DNA of 64,000 nt from Variovorax sp. EL159 (GTDB lineage Bacteria > Pseudomonadota > Gammaproteobacteria > Burkholderiales > Burkholderiaceae_C): positions 124,001 to 188,000 of the forward strand of contig NZ_FMUJ01000004.1 of the NCBI RefSeq assembly GCF_900100965.1, read 5' to 3'. The position numbers were made by a program, and so were the translations under genes. Under the pieces are notes generated by a model. That model had not been told where the DNA came from and did no database searches. It saw only the letters and a program-made list of their open reading frames with translations. Positions 9,141 to 17,104 of this stretch are shown one piece after another. Within the stretch, counting starts at the first letter, position 1. Each line of letters begins with the position of its first letter.

Positions 9141-10130
9141 TCAGTTGGGCTGGATGCCCGCCTGCTTCACAACGGCGGTCCACTTGACCGTCTCGGTCTG
9201 GATGAAGCGACCGAACTCCTCGGGCGTGTTGCCCACGGTGAACGCACCGATGTCGTCGTAGCGCTTCCTGAAATCGGCCGACTGCACGATGTCACGCAGC
9301 TCGCGCGACAGGCGCTGCACCAGCGGCGCCGGCGTGCCGCTGCGCACCACCACGCCGTACCACGAGGTGACTTCGAAACCGGGCAGGCCGGCTTCGGCGG
9401 TCGTGGGAACGTCGGGCAGCCACGGCGCGCGGGTCTTGTAGGCCACGGCCAGCGGCTTGAGCGTGCCGGCCTTTACGAAGGGAATGGCGGTGATCACCTC
9501 GTTGAAGATGAACTGCGTCTGGCCGCCCAGCAGGTCGTTGATGGCCGGTGCGCTGCCCTGGTACGGGATGGCGGTGAAGTTGGCACCGGTCTGCGTCTTC
9601 AGCAGCTCGCCCGCCAAGTGCGAGTACGCGCCGACGCTGATGCCGTAGTTGACCTTGCCGGGGTGCTTCTTCGAATAGTCGATCAGCTCGCGCGGCGTGC
9701 CGACGGGCAGCTTCGGGTTGACCAGCAGCACCTGCGGCGTCTGCACCAGCAGCGAGACGGGTGTGAAGTCGCGCGCCAGGTCGTAGCTCAGTTGCTTGAA
9801 AAGCGCGGGCTGCACGGTGAGGTTGGACGCGGGCGCGAGCAGCAAGGTGTAGCCGTCGGCCGGCTGGCGCGCCACGTAGTCGAAGCCGATGTTGCCGGCC
9901 GCGCCGCTGCGGTTTTCGACCACCACCGTCTGCTTGAGCCGCTGCTGCAGCTGTTCGGCGACCTCGCGCGCGAGCTTGTCGGCGATGCCGCCCGCAGGAT
10001 AGGGAACGACGACGCGGATGGTCTTGGTCGGGTAGTCGTCCACGGTGGCGGCGTGGGCCGGCGCGAGAACCAAGAGCGCGGACGACAACGCGCCCAGCAG
10101 GGCGGCAAGACGGAACAGGGTGGGTTTCAT
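9141..10130 (-). CDS. Bug-family periplasmic solute-binding protein (TctC-like)
   Basis: The 329-residue protein has a Sec signal peptide ending at APAHA (about residue 27) and the Bug hallmarks TIRVVVPYPAGGIADKLAR, VVENRSGAAGNIG, PADGYTLLLAP and the late VPTTAEAGLPGFEV motif. Such proteins capture mono-, di- or tricarboxylates or similar molecules in the periplasm. Most Bug genes in Comamonadaceae are orphans without a matching permease, as here. It is divergent from the fatty acid desaturase gene, with 164 bases between the starts. The ligand cannot be read from the sequence. Confidence 0.9.
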   Translation of the reverse strand: MKPTLFRLAALLGALSSALLVLAPAHAATVDDYPTKTIRVVVPYPAGGIADKLAREVAEQLQQRLKQTVVVENRSGAAGNIGFDYVARQPADGYTLLLAPASNLTVQPALFKQLSYDLARDFTPVSLLVQTPQVLLVNPKLPVGTPRELIDYSKKHPGKVNYGISVGAYSHLAGELLKTQTGANFTAIPYQGSAPAINDLLGGQTQFIFNEVITAIPFVKAGTLKPLAVAYKTRAPWLPDVPTTAEAGLPGFEVTSWYGVVVRSGTPAPLVQRLSRELRDIVQSADFRKRYDDIGAFTVGNTPEEFGRFIQTETVKWTAVVKQAGIQPN

Positions 10131-10294
10131 GGGGCGAACGCGATGACGGGCGAAAGCGGCGGCAAGAGCGCGGCAAAGCCATGAAGCCTAGGTCGCGAGG
10201 CCCTCTGGCAGGAACGAAGTTTCACGATCTTGTTTATGCGAAATGCGCGCATGCAAGCGGGTTCTTCTTACCTAGGATCGCAGTCCTTCGCACC

Positions 10295-11254
10295 ATGACC
10301 TCGACCGCCGAACCGTCACCCGCGCCCGTGCGCGCACCTGTCACCAATGCCACCGCCGCGCGCCAGCATTGGTGGTGGCGCTACGAAGTGCCCACGCTGC
10401 TGCTGGCGGCCGCGCTGTACGCCGCATGGGCCGCATTGCTGTGGTGGCACAGGGCGCTGCCGGGCTGGGCGCTGTTCGTGCTCGGCGGTTTTCTCGCACA
10501 GCTGCACTTCTCGCTGCAGCACGAGAGCATCCATGCGATGCGCCATCTGCCGACCTGGCTGCGCCACGCCGTGGTGTGGCCGCCGCTCAACCTGTGGCTG
10601 CCCTACCCGTTCTACAACCGCGGCCACAGCTCGCACCACGTCAACTTCCACCTGACGCATCCCGAACGCGACACCGAGAGCGCCTACCACTCAGCCCCCG
10701 CGTGGGCCGGCTACGGACCGGTGTGGCGATGGATCTACATGGCGAACCAGACGATCGCGTTCCGCGTGGTGCTGGGGCCGTTCCTGCGCCTGTGGAAGCT
10801 GGTGCGCTTCGAAGTCGGGCAGGTGCTCTCGGGCAACTTCTCGCGCCTGCCGACCTGGGGCTGGCATGCGCTGAGCGTGGCGCCGGTGCTGTACTACGCG
10901 ATCGGTGTCTGCGGTATGAGCCTGGGCGAGTACCTGCTGTACTTCGTCTACCCCGGGATGATGCTGGGCTCGCTGCGCACCTTCACCGAGCACCGCTGGG
11001 CCGACACGCCGCACGAGCGGGTGGCTATCGTCGAATCGAACGTCGTCTTCGGCCTGCTCTATCTCTTCAACAACCTGCACCACGTGCATCACCGTGCACC
11101 GACGATGCCCTGGTACGAGATCCCGGTGTACTTCCGGCGCCACCGCGCGGCGGTGCTGGAAGCGAACGGCCATTTCTACTACCGGGGGTACGGGCAGATC
11201 GTGTGGCGGCACCTGTTCAAGCCGGTGTTCACGCCGGTGCATCCGACGTGGTAG
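10295..11254 (+). CDS. Membrane fatty acid desaturase-family protein
   Basis: The 319-residue protein has the three histidine boxes of membrane di-iron desaturases and hydroxylases: HESIHAMRH, HSSHHVNFH and LHHVHHR. Hydrophobic pairs lie before the first box and between the second and third. These enzymes introduce double bonds or hydroxyls in acyl chains at the inner membrane. The frame is open upstream to 10181, but ATG 10295 begins a normal-length protein and the upstream part codes a low-quality peptide. The gene is alone; the abhydrolase downstream is on the other strand. Confidence 0.8.
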   Translation: MTSTAEPSPAPVRAPVTNATAARQHWWWRYEVPTLLLAAALYAAWAALLWWHRALPGWALFVLGGFLAQLHFSLQHESIHAMRHLPTWLRHAVVWPPLNLWLPYPFYNRGHSSHHVNFHLTHPERDTESAYHSAPAWAGYGPVWRWIYMANQTIAFRVVLGPFLRLWKLVRFEVGQVLSGNFSRLPTWGWHALSVAPVLYYAIGVCGMSLGEYLLYFVYPGMMLGSLRTFTEHRWADTPHERVAIVESNVVFGLLYLFNNLHHVHHRAPTMPWYEIPVYFRRHRAAVLEANGHFYYRGYGQIVWRHLFKPVFTPVHPTW

Positions 11255-11276
11255 CCGCCGGCGGGCTCGAAGTTGC

Positions 11277-12191
11277 CTACGCCAGCGTCATGAGGAAGCG
11301 CGTCACTTCGTCGAGCACATCCGCCTCCTTGAGGATGCGGCGATGGCCCCAGCCCCGCGTGGCCACGAGCCGTGCGCTGGCGATGGCATCGCGGTAGGCC
11401 TCGGCATCGGCGAAACGGTTCACGCGGTCATCGCGGTCGTGCACGATCAGCGTGGGCTGCGCGATGCGCGGCCCGGCGAATGCGGGTTCGAACTGCGGCA
11501 TGAGCACGCCTTCGCGCGCCTCGAACATCCGCTGCATCGCGGCCCGCGTGGATTCGCTGAGGCCGAACGCGTGCGCGAAGTAGCGTGTGTATTCGCGCGG
11601 CGACGCGGGCGGCGCGAGCAGCACGATGCGCTCGGCGGGCAGCCCGCGCCCGGCGGCATAGGCCAGTGCGTTGGCGCCGAGCGAATGCGCCACCACCGCG
11701 CGTAGCGCGTGGCCGTCGTTCGCGAGCCGCGCGGTCACGTAGTCGATGGCGCGCGCGAACTGCGCGCCGTTGGTGGCTGTGCCCGCGCTGCGGCCGTGGG
11801 CCGGCAGTTCGAGCAACACGGGCCGAAGGCCTGCAGCAGCCAATGCGTGGGCCAGCGGCAGCATCTGGCCGGCGTGGCCGCCCCAGCCGTGCACCAGCAG
11901 CACGATGGGTGCCGATTCCGCGGCCGAGTCCTGTGCGGCGAGGTGGTAGATGCCCACGCTCGCGTCCTCGAAGGACCAGGCCTCGTGCCGCCAGTCGGCG
12001 CCGGGATGCTGGCCGCGATAGAGCCACTTGGGTGGCAGCGGCGTGCCGAACACGCGGTAGGCGGCGCGCACACCCAGCGCAGGCCAGAGGCGTTGCGAGG
12101 CGCCCAGGCCGAAGCGCATGGCGCGCATCAGCCGGCTGGCGCCGTAGTAGTTGACGGGTGCGGTCTTCGAGGCTGCGGAAGTGCTTGTCAT
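11277..12191 (-). CDS. Alpha/beta hydrolase
   Basis: The 304-residue protein shows an oxyanion motif VLLVHGWGGHAGQM, a nucleophile elbow VVAHSLGANALAYA, an acid site in LIVHDRDDRV and a late catalytic histidine in TRGWGHRRIL. This is a full hydrolase set. The ATG at 12191 is preferred over a GTG at 12239 because it gives the natural N-terminus, although no strong ribosome site is visible. It lies 81 bases downstream of a 37-residue ORF and shares its orientation. Both are downstream of a palindrome that matches the TetR gene's own operator, so hydrolase expression is probably TetR-controlled. The substrate is unknown. Confidence 0.85.
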   Translation of the reverse strand: MTSTSAASKTAPVNYYGASRLMRAMRFGLGASQRLWPALGVRAAYRVFGTPLPPKWLYRGQHPGADWRHEAWSFEDASVGIYHLAAQDSAAESAPIVLLVHGWGGHAGQMLPLAHALAAAGLRPVLLELPAHGRSAGTATNGAQFARAIDYVTARLANDGHALRAVVAHSLGANALAYAAGRGLPAERIVLLAPPASPREYTRYFAHAFGLSESTRAAMQRMFEAREGVLMPQFEPAFAGPRIAQPTLIVHDRDDRVNRFADAEAYRDAIASARLVATRGWGHRRILKEADVLDEVTRFLMTLA

Positions 12192-12272
12192 GAGGTGGTC
12201 CCCGGGGGTCGATTCAACGGATGTGTGTTGTTCGTGCACGAGGCATTGCGCGCCCTGAACAACAAGGCTTGC

Positions 12273-12386
12273 CTAGTACCAGACCCAGTCGCGATTGCTG
12301 CGAGGCAGGCTGCGCAGGGTGTCGCACATCGTCCGGACGCCGAGGACGGCCGCGTAGGCGGCGAGAAAAAGGGCAATGATCAGCAT
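12273..12386 (-). CDS. 37-residue putative membrane microprotein
   Basis: The ORF encodes 37 residues. It starts with a membrane-spanning stretch (MLIIALFLAAYAAVLGVRTM) and ends with an aromatic tail, SNRDWVWY. ATG 12386 is preceded by AGGAGAAGCACC, a good ribosome site, and the coding end sits 81 bases before the hydrolase start. The TetR-type palindrome at 12404-12419 lies directly upstream. The combination of ribosome site, hydrophobic N-terminus and operator suggests a real expressed microprotein. I do not recognise a family, and function is unknown. Confidence 0.6.
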   Translation of the reverse strand: MLIIALFLAAYAAVLGVRTMCDTLRSLPRSNRDWVWY

Positions 12387-12403
12387 GGTGCTTCTCCTAT
12401 TTA

Positions 12404-12419
12404 TCGCACGACTGTGCGA
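12404..12419. promoter_or_regulatory. TetR-type operator upstream of the microprotein/hydrolase
   Basis: A perfect 16-base palindrome, TCGCACGACTGTGCGA, followed by AAT. The core GCAC-N4-GTGC-GAAAT recurs upstream of the TetR gene itself. It sits 18 bases before the microprotein start, a good position to block transcription or initiation. Confidence 0.7.
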
Positions 12420-12466
12420 AATATTGGCAAATGGAAACGCGGGGAATCAGCCTGCTTCTTCCCGAG

Positions 12467-13069
12467 TCAGGCGAGGTAGCTGGAAAGAAGCCGCTGCCAG
12501 GTCTGCGTGGCGCGGTCGGCGGCCTGCGGATCGCGCAGGAAGCGCGCGTCGTGCAGCTGGGTCATCATCACGCCGTTCATTTCGCTGACGACTTGCGCGG
12601 GGTCGGTATCGGCCTTGAGCTCGCCGGTTTCCACCGCGAGCATCACCGTGCGGCGCAGCGCCGCGCGCCAGCGCGTGATCTCGTCGAACAGCACGTCGCG
12701 CAGCTCGCCTTCACGGTCGTCGAACTCGAAGGCACCGGCCATATAGAGGCACCCGGTGTGCATCTCGACATCGCGCGTGCGGGCGATCCAGCGCGCCACG
12801 ATGTCGTTGAGGCGGGGCAGGCCCTTGGGCTTTTGCATGGCGGGCACGAACACGTCGGCCAGGAAGCCACGGCCGTACTCCTCGATGACGGCCTTCTGCA
12901 GCGCCTCGCGCGAACCCACGCGCGAGAACACGCCGCTCTTGGACAGCCCGAGCCGGCTCGCGACGGCCTGCAGCGTGATCGCCTCCAGCCCTTCGGCCAG
13001 CGCAAGGTTCATCGCCGCACCGACGATGGCGGTGCGGGTGAGTTCGCTTTTCTGGGTCTTGGCGTCCAT
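12467..13069 (-). CDS. TetR/AcrR-family transcriptional repressor
   Basis: The 200-residue protein has a TetR N-terminal helix-turn-helix at about residues 10-55, with ITLQAVASRLGLSKSGVFSR as the recognition part and a helical ligand domain after it. The C-terminal part resembles TetR_C-type domains seen in regulators of aldehyde or electrophile detoxification, but the ligand cannot be told. ATG 13069 gives the standard N-terminus; the frame continues upstream to 13180 across the operator, which is less likely. The same palindromic core occurs just upstream of its start and upstream of the neighbouring microprotein/hydrolase, which points to autoregulation and control of that unit. Confidence 0.9.
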   Translation of the reverse strand: MDAKTQKSELTRTAIVGAAMNLALAEGLEAITLQAVASRLGLSKSGVFSRVGSREALQKAVIEEYGRGFLADVFVPAMQKPKGLPRLNDIVARWIARTRDVEMHTGCLYMAGAFEFDDREGELRDVLFDEITRWRAALRRTVMLAVETGELKADTDPAQVVSEMNGVMMTQLHDARFLRDPQAADRATQTWQRLLSSYLA

Positions 13070-13082
13070 GCGACGAACTTTA

Positions 13083-13094
13083 GCACGGACGTGC
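13083..13094. promoter_or_regulatory. TetR-type operator upstream of the TetR gene
   Basis: The palindrome GCACGGACGTGC is followed by GAAAT, matching the core and right flank of the site at 12404-12419. It lies 13 bases before the TetR start codon, as expected for an autoregulatory site. Confidence 0.65.
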
Positions 13095-13236
13095 GAAATT
13101 ACAAGCCACCCATCGGCAGAGGCTCTAAAGATGTTTTGCTCATGTGAAACCAACAAACGCATCGTTCCCCGAATAAGCACTTGTGCCGAGAATCGCCGGT
13201 CGGCTCCGCTCCGGAGCCCCGACCCTTCCGCGCCAG

Positions 13237-14181
13237 ATGAACTTTCAACAACTGCGCTCGGTACGCGAGGCCGTTCGTTGCGGCTTCAACCTGACCGAAG
13301 TCGCGCACACCCTTCACACCTCCCAGCCCGGCGTGAGCCGGCAGATCCGCGAGCTCGAAGAAGAACTCGGCATCGAGCTTTTCGTACGCGCCGGCAAGCG
13401 GCTCACCGGCCTTACCGAGCCGGGCGGCCATGTGTTGCCGATCATTGAGCGCATGCTCATGGAGAGCAGCAACCTGCGGCACGCCGGACAGGAGTTCGTC
13501 GCGCAGCAGAGCGGCCTGCTCTCGGTGGCAGCCACGCACTCGCAGGCGCGCTATGCGATGCCGGTGGCGGTGCAGGAATTCCGCGTGCAGTTCCCGAACG
13601 TGAAACTGCACCTGCACCAGGGCTCACCCAAGCAGATCGCGCAGATGCTGCTCGACGGCGAGGCCGACGTGGGCATCGCCACCGAGGCGCTGGGCGACTA
13701 TCCGCAACTGGTCGCCCTGCCCTGCTACCGCTGGACGCATTCGGTGATCGTGCCGCCGGGCCATCCGCTGCTCGACGCGCCGCTCACGCTGGATGCGCTC
13801 ACACGTTATCCGCTCATCACCTACGACACCGGCTTCACCGGCCGTTCGCGCATCGACGAGGCCTTCGAGCAACGTGGGCTGCAACCGAACATCGTGCTGG
13901 CCGCCATGGATGCCGACGTGATCAAGACCTACGTGCAGCTGGGCCTGGGCGTGGGCATCGTGGCCGGCGTGGCCTACGAAGCCGAGCGCGACACGCAGCT
14001 GCGCGCGCTCGACGCGGGGCGCCTGTTCGGCATCAACCTCACCAAGCTCGCGGTGCGGCGCGGCACCTACCTGCGCAAGTACGTCTATGCCTTCATCGAG
14101 TCGTTTGCGCCCACGCTGACGCGCGCGGTTGTGGAGAAGGCTTTGGGCGATGAGGCAAGGGCATCGCACTACGAAATCTAG
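13237..14181 (+). CDS. cysB: LysR-type regulator CysB (sulfur assimilation)
   Basis: The 314-residue protein begins MNFQQLRSVREAVRCGFNLT and carries the CysB/Cbl-specific helix-turn-helix HTSQPGVSRQIRELEEELGI and FVRAGKRLTGLTEPG, distinct from ordinary LysR proteins. The effector domain follows from about residue 90. In this family it activates cysteine and sulfate/sulfonate uptake genes, with N-acetylserine as inducer and sulfide as anti-inducer. ATG 13237 is the natural start; the reading frame upstream has no ribosome site. No cys operon lies in the window, so it acts elsewhere on the chromosome. Distinguishing CysB from Cbl by eye is not certain. Confidence 0.87.
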   Translation: MNFQQLRSVREAVRCGFNLTEVAHTLHTSQPGVSRQIRELEEELGIELFVRAGKRLTGLTEPGGHVLPIIERMLMESSNLRHAGQEFVAQQSGLLSVAATHSQARYAMPVAVQEFRVQFPNVKLHLHQGSPKQIAQMLLDGEADVGIATEALGDYPQLVALPCYRWTHSVIVPPGHPLLDAPLTLDALTRYPLITYDTGFTGRSRIDEAFEQRGLQPNIVLAAMDADVIKTYVQLGLGVGIVAGVAYEAERDTQLRALDAGRLFGINLTKLAVRRGTYLRKYVYAFIESFAPTLTRAVVEKALGDEARASHYEI

Positions 14182-14308
14182 GGACTGTCCAGCAGCTGTT
14201 GCGTGGCGTGTACTACGGACGACAGAGAGGTTAAAAAAGAAGAATGCGCCTTCACACAAGGGGCGTACATTCGGGTTAATTCCCTGGCTTCCTGGAAACG
14301 GATCAGCA

Positions 14309-14572
14309 ATGGCATCGACCCCGCAGCAGCAGCAACAGCAAACAAGGGCCGCCCTCAAGGCGGCCGATGCAGCCGAGCGGCGCGAGCGATTGAGACGGGC
14401 GTTGCCTGCCACGGTGGAGCTTCTGCAGAGCCGCCAGGCCGACCGCATCGACGACAGCGACATCGACGCGTATGTGAGCCTTAACTGGCTCGAATGGCAC
14501 GGTGGCGGCCTTCGGCTGACCATCACCGGGCGCAACGTGTGCGCCCAGTCCGTGCCCACCGCACTGGCCTGA
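14309..14572 (+). CDS. Hypothetical protein, 87 residues
   Basis: The protein starts MASTPQQQQQQTRAALKAAD, a short polyglutamine tract followed by charged helices, and ends with a more ordered IDAYVSLNWLEWHGGGLRLT strand-like stretch. It ends just before a hairpin that acts as terminator for the opposite gene. The reading frame stays open far upstream, but ATG 14309 is the first start giving a plausible composition; its ribosome site is weak. No family is recognised. It may be a small lineage-restricted cytoplasmic protein. Confidence 0.55.
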   Translation: MASTPQQQQQQTRAALKAADAAERRERLRRALPATVELLQSRQADRIDDSDIDAYVSLNWLEWHGGGLRLTITGRNVCAQSVPTALA

Positions 14573-14585
14573 GGGCCCGCCTCCC

Positions 14586-14622
14586 CCCAAAGAAAAGCCG
14601 CCACAGTGGCCTGTGGCGGCTT
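14586..14622 (-). terminator. Rho-independent terminator of the RcnB-like gene
   Basis: A 12-base-pair stem (AAGCCGCCACAG / CTGTGGCGGCTT) with a TGGC loop. Read on the minus strand it is followed by TTTTCTTT, so it serves the gene ending at 14679. Confidence 0.85.
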
Positions 14623-14678
14623 CGGGTCGTCGGTCGCGGCCGCGCGGTTGCGTGGCCACATGCGACGCAGGCCTCTGT

Positions 14679-15092
14679 TTACTGGCCTGCGATGATGTTC
14701 GCGATCACGCCGGTGGCAATGGCCGCGAGCACGAAGTCGCCGCCCACGCCGACCCACTGATACCCACGGGGCGGCGGCTGCAGGCGATAGCCGCGCCAGT
14801 CGTTCACCACGTAGTTGCGGCCCAGGTACTCGGGCGGCACGCGGCCACCGCGGCGCCATTCGACGTGCGGCTGCGGGAAGCCACGGCGATCGAACTGGCG
14901 ACCATCGCGGAAGTCCTGGTTGCCGCGATAGCCCGGAGGGCCGCGGTGATCGACGTTGGGGCCGCGCTGTTCATAGCGACCGTCGCCGGGGCGGCCGTCG
15001 AAGCGGCGGTCTTGCGCAAAGGCGCTCCCTGCGGCCATGCACATCGCGAGCGCCGCAGCAGCGACGGCCATGCTCCTTGAATTGCTGATCAT
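14679..15092 (-). CDS. RcnB-family periplasmic protein
   Basis: The 137-residue product has a signal peptide ending near GSAFAQ, an arginine/glycine/proline-rich low-complexity middle, and the RcnB C-terminal block WRRGGRVPPEYLGRNYVVND then QPPPRGYQWVGVGGDFVLAA. RcnB proteins sit in the periplasm and modulate nickel/cobalt export in enterobacteria; many homologues elsewhere have no known role. ATG 15092 is preceded by AAGGAG at six bases, so it is preferred over the upstream ATG at 15140. No rcnA efflux gene is adjacent, so the metal link is unproven here. Confidence 0.85.
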   Translation of the reverse strand: MISNSRSMAVAAAALAMCMAAGSAFAQDRRFDGRPGDGRYEQRGPNVDHRGPPGYRGNQDFRDGRQFDRRGFPQPHVEWRRGGRVPPEYLGRNYVVNDWRGYRLQPPPRGYQWVGVGGDFVLAAIATGVIANIIAGQ

Positions 15093-15216
15093 CTGGAACT
15101 CCTTCATGCGTTGATGACGAGTCCATTGTGTGCCGCGCATGTGTCGCGATCGAACACTTCAGGTCAGGGTCAGGTGAAATCAGGTAAGCGCTGGTATCTG
15201 CACGAGGCCTTGTCCT

Positions 15217-15807
15217 TCAAATCGGGGCGTAGCGGTTGACCACCACACCGCATTCGTAGGCCGTGGACTGCAGCAAGCGCAGTTTGTGGCCCTTGTGCGG
15301 GTCGTGGAACACCGAGCGGCCACCGCCCACGGCCGTGGGATTGACGAAGAACTGGAACTCGTCGACCAGCCCGTGCGCCACCAGCGACGACGCGAAGCCC
15401 ACGCCGCCAATGCAGAGGATGTTCTTGCCGCCCTGCTGCTTGAGCGCGTTCACCTCATCGGCCATGCTGCCGCGCGCAATGACGGTGCGCTCCCAGCGCG
15501 ATGCCTTCAGCTTGTCGGTGAGCACGACCTTCCGCGCATCGACCACCTTTCGTGCAAAGTCGTAGTGCGGATCGGCCGGATGGTTCTTCGCCGCGCGGCC
15601 CCAATGGTCGAGATAGCCCTCTTCCGCGATCTTGCGGCTCAGCAGGATGGTGTCGACGCCGCTGAAGACGGCGTTGAAGTCTTCCTTCAGCCGGTCGTCC
15701 CAGGCCCAGCGGTCGCCCCAGCCCCACACCTGCCAGTCGAGATTGCCGTTGGCAGGCGAGACGTATCCATCGACGGACATCTGCATCTGGAGTATGAGTT
15801 TTCGCAT
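15217..15807 (-). CDS. Dihydrofolate reductase-family (RibD C-terminal-like) protein
   Basis: The 196-residue protein begins MRKLILQMQMSVDGYVSPAN, with the family motif SxDGY, and has GVDTILLSRKIAEEGYLDHW followed by the nucleotide-binding IGGVGFASSLVAHGLVDEF near the C-terminus. These proteins are NADPH-dependent reductases related to RibD, but lack its deaminase half. It is divergently transcribed from an HxlR regulator with 111 bases between starts. The arrangement suggests it is the regulator's target. The substrate is unknown; the pair resembles redox- or electrophile-responsive modules. Confidence 0.85.
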   Translation of the reverse strand: MRKLILQMQMSVDGYVSPANGNLDWQVWGWGDRWAWDDRLKEDFNAVFSGVDTILLSRKIAEEGYLDHWGRAAKNHPADPHYDFARKVVDARKVVLTDKLKASRWERTVIARGSMADEVNALKQQGGKNILCIGGVGFASSLVAHGLVDEFQFFVNPTAVGGGRSVFHDPHKGHKLRLLQSTAYECGVVVNRYAPI

Positions 15808-15832
15808 GCGGCTTCTCCTTCGTTTCCTTCAA

Positions 15833-15897
15833 TGCAACTGCTCTTGAAATGCAATCGGTTGGAGTATTGGTTAACTGGTGCGAAACTGCAATCAGTT
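15833..15897. promoter_or_regulatory. Direct repeats in the divergent DHFR-like/HxlR promoter
   Basis: TGCAA occurs three times in direct orientation, twice within a longer match: GAAATGCAATCGGTT at 15846-15860 and GAAACTGCAATCAGTT at 15882-15897, 37 bases apart, with TGCAACTG at 15833. The region is AT-richer than its neighbours. It is a plausible HxlR binding region; this is inference. Confidence 0.45.
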
Positions 15898-15918
15898 TTT
15901 TCAACCCGCACGAGCCCC

Positions 15919-16347
15919 ATGGCCACCCAACAGAAATCGCTGTGCCCGATCAACCTCGCGCTCGAAGTCCTCGGCGACCGCTGGAGCCTGCTGATCGTTC
16001 GCGACATGATGTTTGCCGGCAAGCGGCACTTCCGGGAGTTCCTGCAGTCCGAGGAAGGCATCTCCTCGAACATCCTGACCGAGCGGCTCAACACGCTCGT
16101 CGAACAGGGCGTGCTCACCAAGACCGACGACCCGAGCCACAAGCAGAAGGCCATCTACAGCCTCACGCCGAAGGGCATCGACCTTCTGCCGGTGGTAACG
16201 CAGCTCGGTATCTGGGGGCGCAAGCACACGTCCGCGACGAAGCAGAGCGCAGCGCCCGCCGCGGCGCTCGAAAAAGGCGGCCTGCCGCTGCAGAAGAAGA
16301 TGCAGGCCGAGTTGCGCAAGGCGCACGCCGCCGGCCGCGCGGCCTGA
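15919..16347 (+). CDS. HxlR-family winged-helix regulator
   Basis: The 142-residue protein has the HxlR hallmark CPINLALEVLGDRWSLLIVRD, then the recognition part GISSNILTERLNTLVEQGVL and a wing of the form DDPSHKQKAIYSLTPKG. Cys10 corresponds to the conserved N-terminal cysteine that senses aldehydes or oxidants in some members. The C-terminal tail is lysine/alanine-rich. ATG 15919 is the natural start. It is divergent from the DHFR-like gene and probably controls it and itself through the direct repeats between them. The signal is not known. Confidence 0.9.
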   Translation: MATQQKSLCPINLALEVLGDRWSLLIVRDMMFAGKRHFREFLQSEEGISSNILTERLNTLVEQGVLTKTDDPSHKQKAIYSLTPKGIDLLPVVTQLGIWGRKHTSATKQSAAPAAALEKGGLPLQKKMQAELRKAHAAGRAA

Positions 16348-16362
16348 CCGGCGTCGGATCGA

Positions 16363-17091
16363 TCAGTACAGGCCGATCGCGAGTGCGAAGATCGCAAGGC
16401 CATGCGCCAGCGTGGCACCCAACAGCCCCGCGCGCCGGTACACGAAACCGGCGACCAGCCCTTCGATCAGCGTGAAGACCAGCACCGGCAGGCCCACGCG
16501 CGTGACGATCAACGCCAGCCACGCATGGCACAGGCTGAACATCACGGCGCCCACCAGCAGAGCGCGTGTCGCCGACATATGCCGCGCCAGGCGCTCCTGC
16601 AGCATGCCGCGAAACAGCAGCTCCTCATAAGCATTGCCCAGCAGCGTGAAGGCCAGGATCGGCGCGTACATGGAAGGGCTCGGCGCCGGCAGCGACGGCA
16701 GCCCCAACGCCGCCTTCAGCGCGGCGGCGATGGCCGTGACCACGACCGCACCCGCCACACCCCAGAGCACCGATGCCACCACCTGCCCCTTGCGCCACCA
16801 CGGCATGCCCTCGCGCGCCGCACGCTCCAGCCAGGCCACGCCGACGACCAGCGCGGCCGACATGCCGGCCAACGCCAGCAGCACCGGCGCCGGTCCGCTC
16901 AGTCGCATCGAGCCCGCGTTCAGTTGCCAGAACCCCGCAGGGCTCATGGCATCGCGCGCCAGGATGAAGAACAGGATGTGCACGGCCAGCCGCGCGCCGA
17001 CGAGTGCGCGCGGAATCAGCAGCAGCAAGGCCAGCGCGAGCACACCCGCAGGCAGAATCGAAACGAAGTAGCCGAACAACAAGGAAGCCAT
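16363..17091 (-). CDS. CPBP-family intramembrane metalloprotease
   Basis: The protein (242 residues from this start) is strongly hydrophobic, with six or more membrane segments, and has the CPBP/CAAX motif 1 YEELLFRGMLQERL, the SLCHAWLAL motif containing a metal-binding His, and LAHGLAI near the C-terminus. These are the conserved catalytic residues of Abi/CPBP proteases. Its role is not known. The start is doubtful: the bases before ATG 17091 carry the ribosome site of the opposite gene, not its own, and the two starts are only 13 bases apart. The GTG at codon 17 is an alternative. Confidence 0.83.
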   Translation of the reverse strand: MASLLFGYFVSILPAGVLALALLLLIPRALVGARLAVHILFFILARDAMSPAGFWQLNAGSMRLSGPAPVLLALAGMSAALVVGVAWLERAAREGMPWWRKGQVVASVLWGVAGAVVVTAIAAALKAALGLPSLPAPSPSMYAPILAFTLLGNAYEELLFRGMLQERLARHMSATRALLVGAVMFSLCHAWLALIVTRVGLPVLVFTLIEGLVAGFVYRRAGLLGATLAHGLAIFALAIGLY

Positions 17092-17104
17092 CGAGGAGGT
17101 ACGT

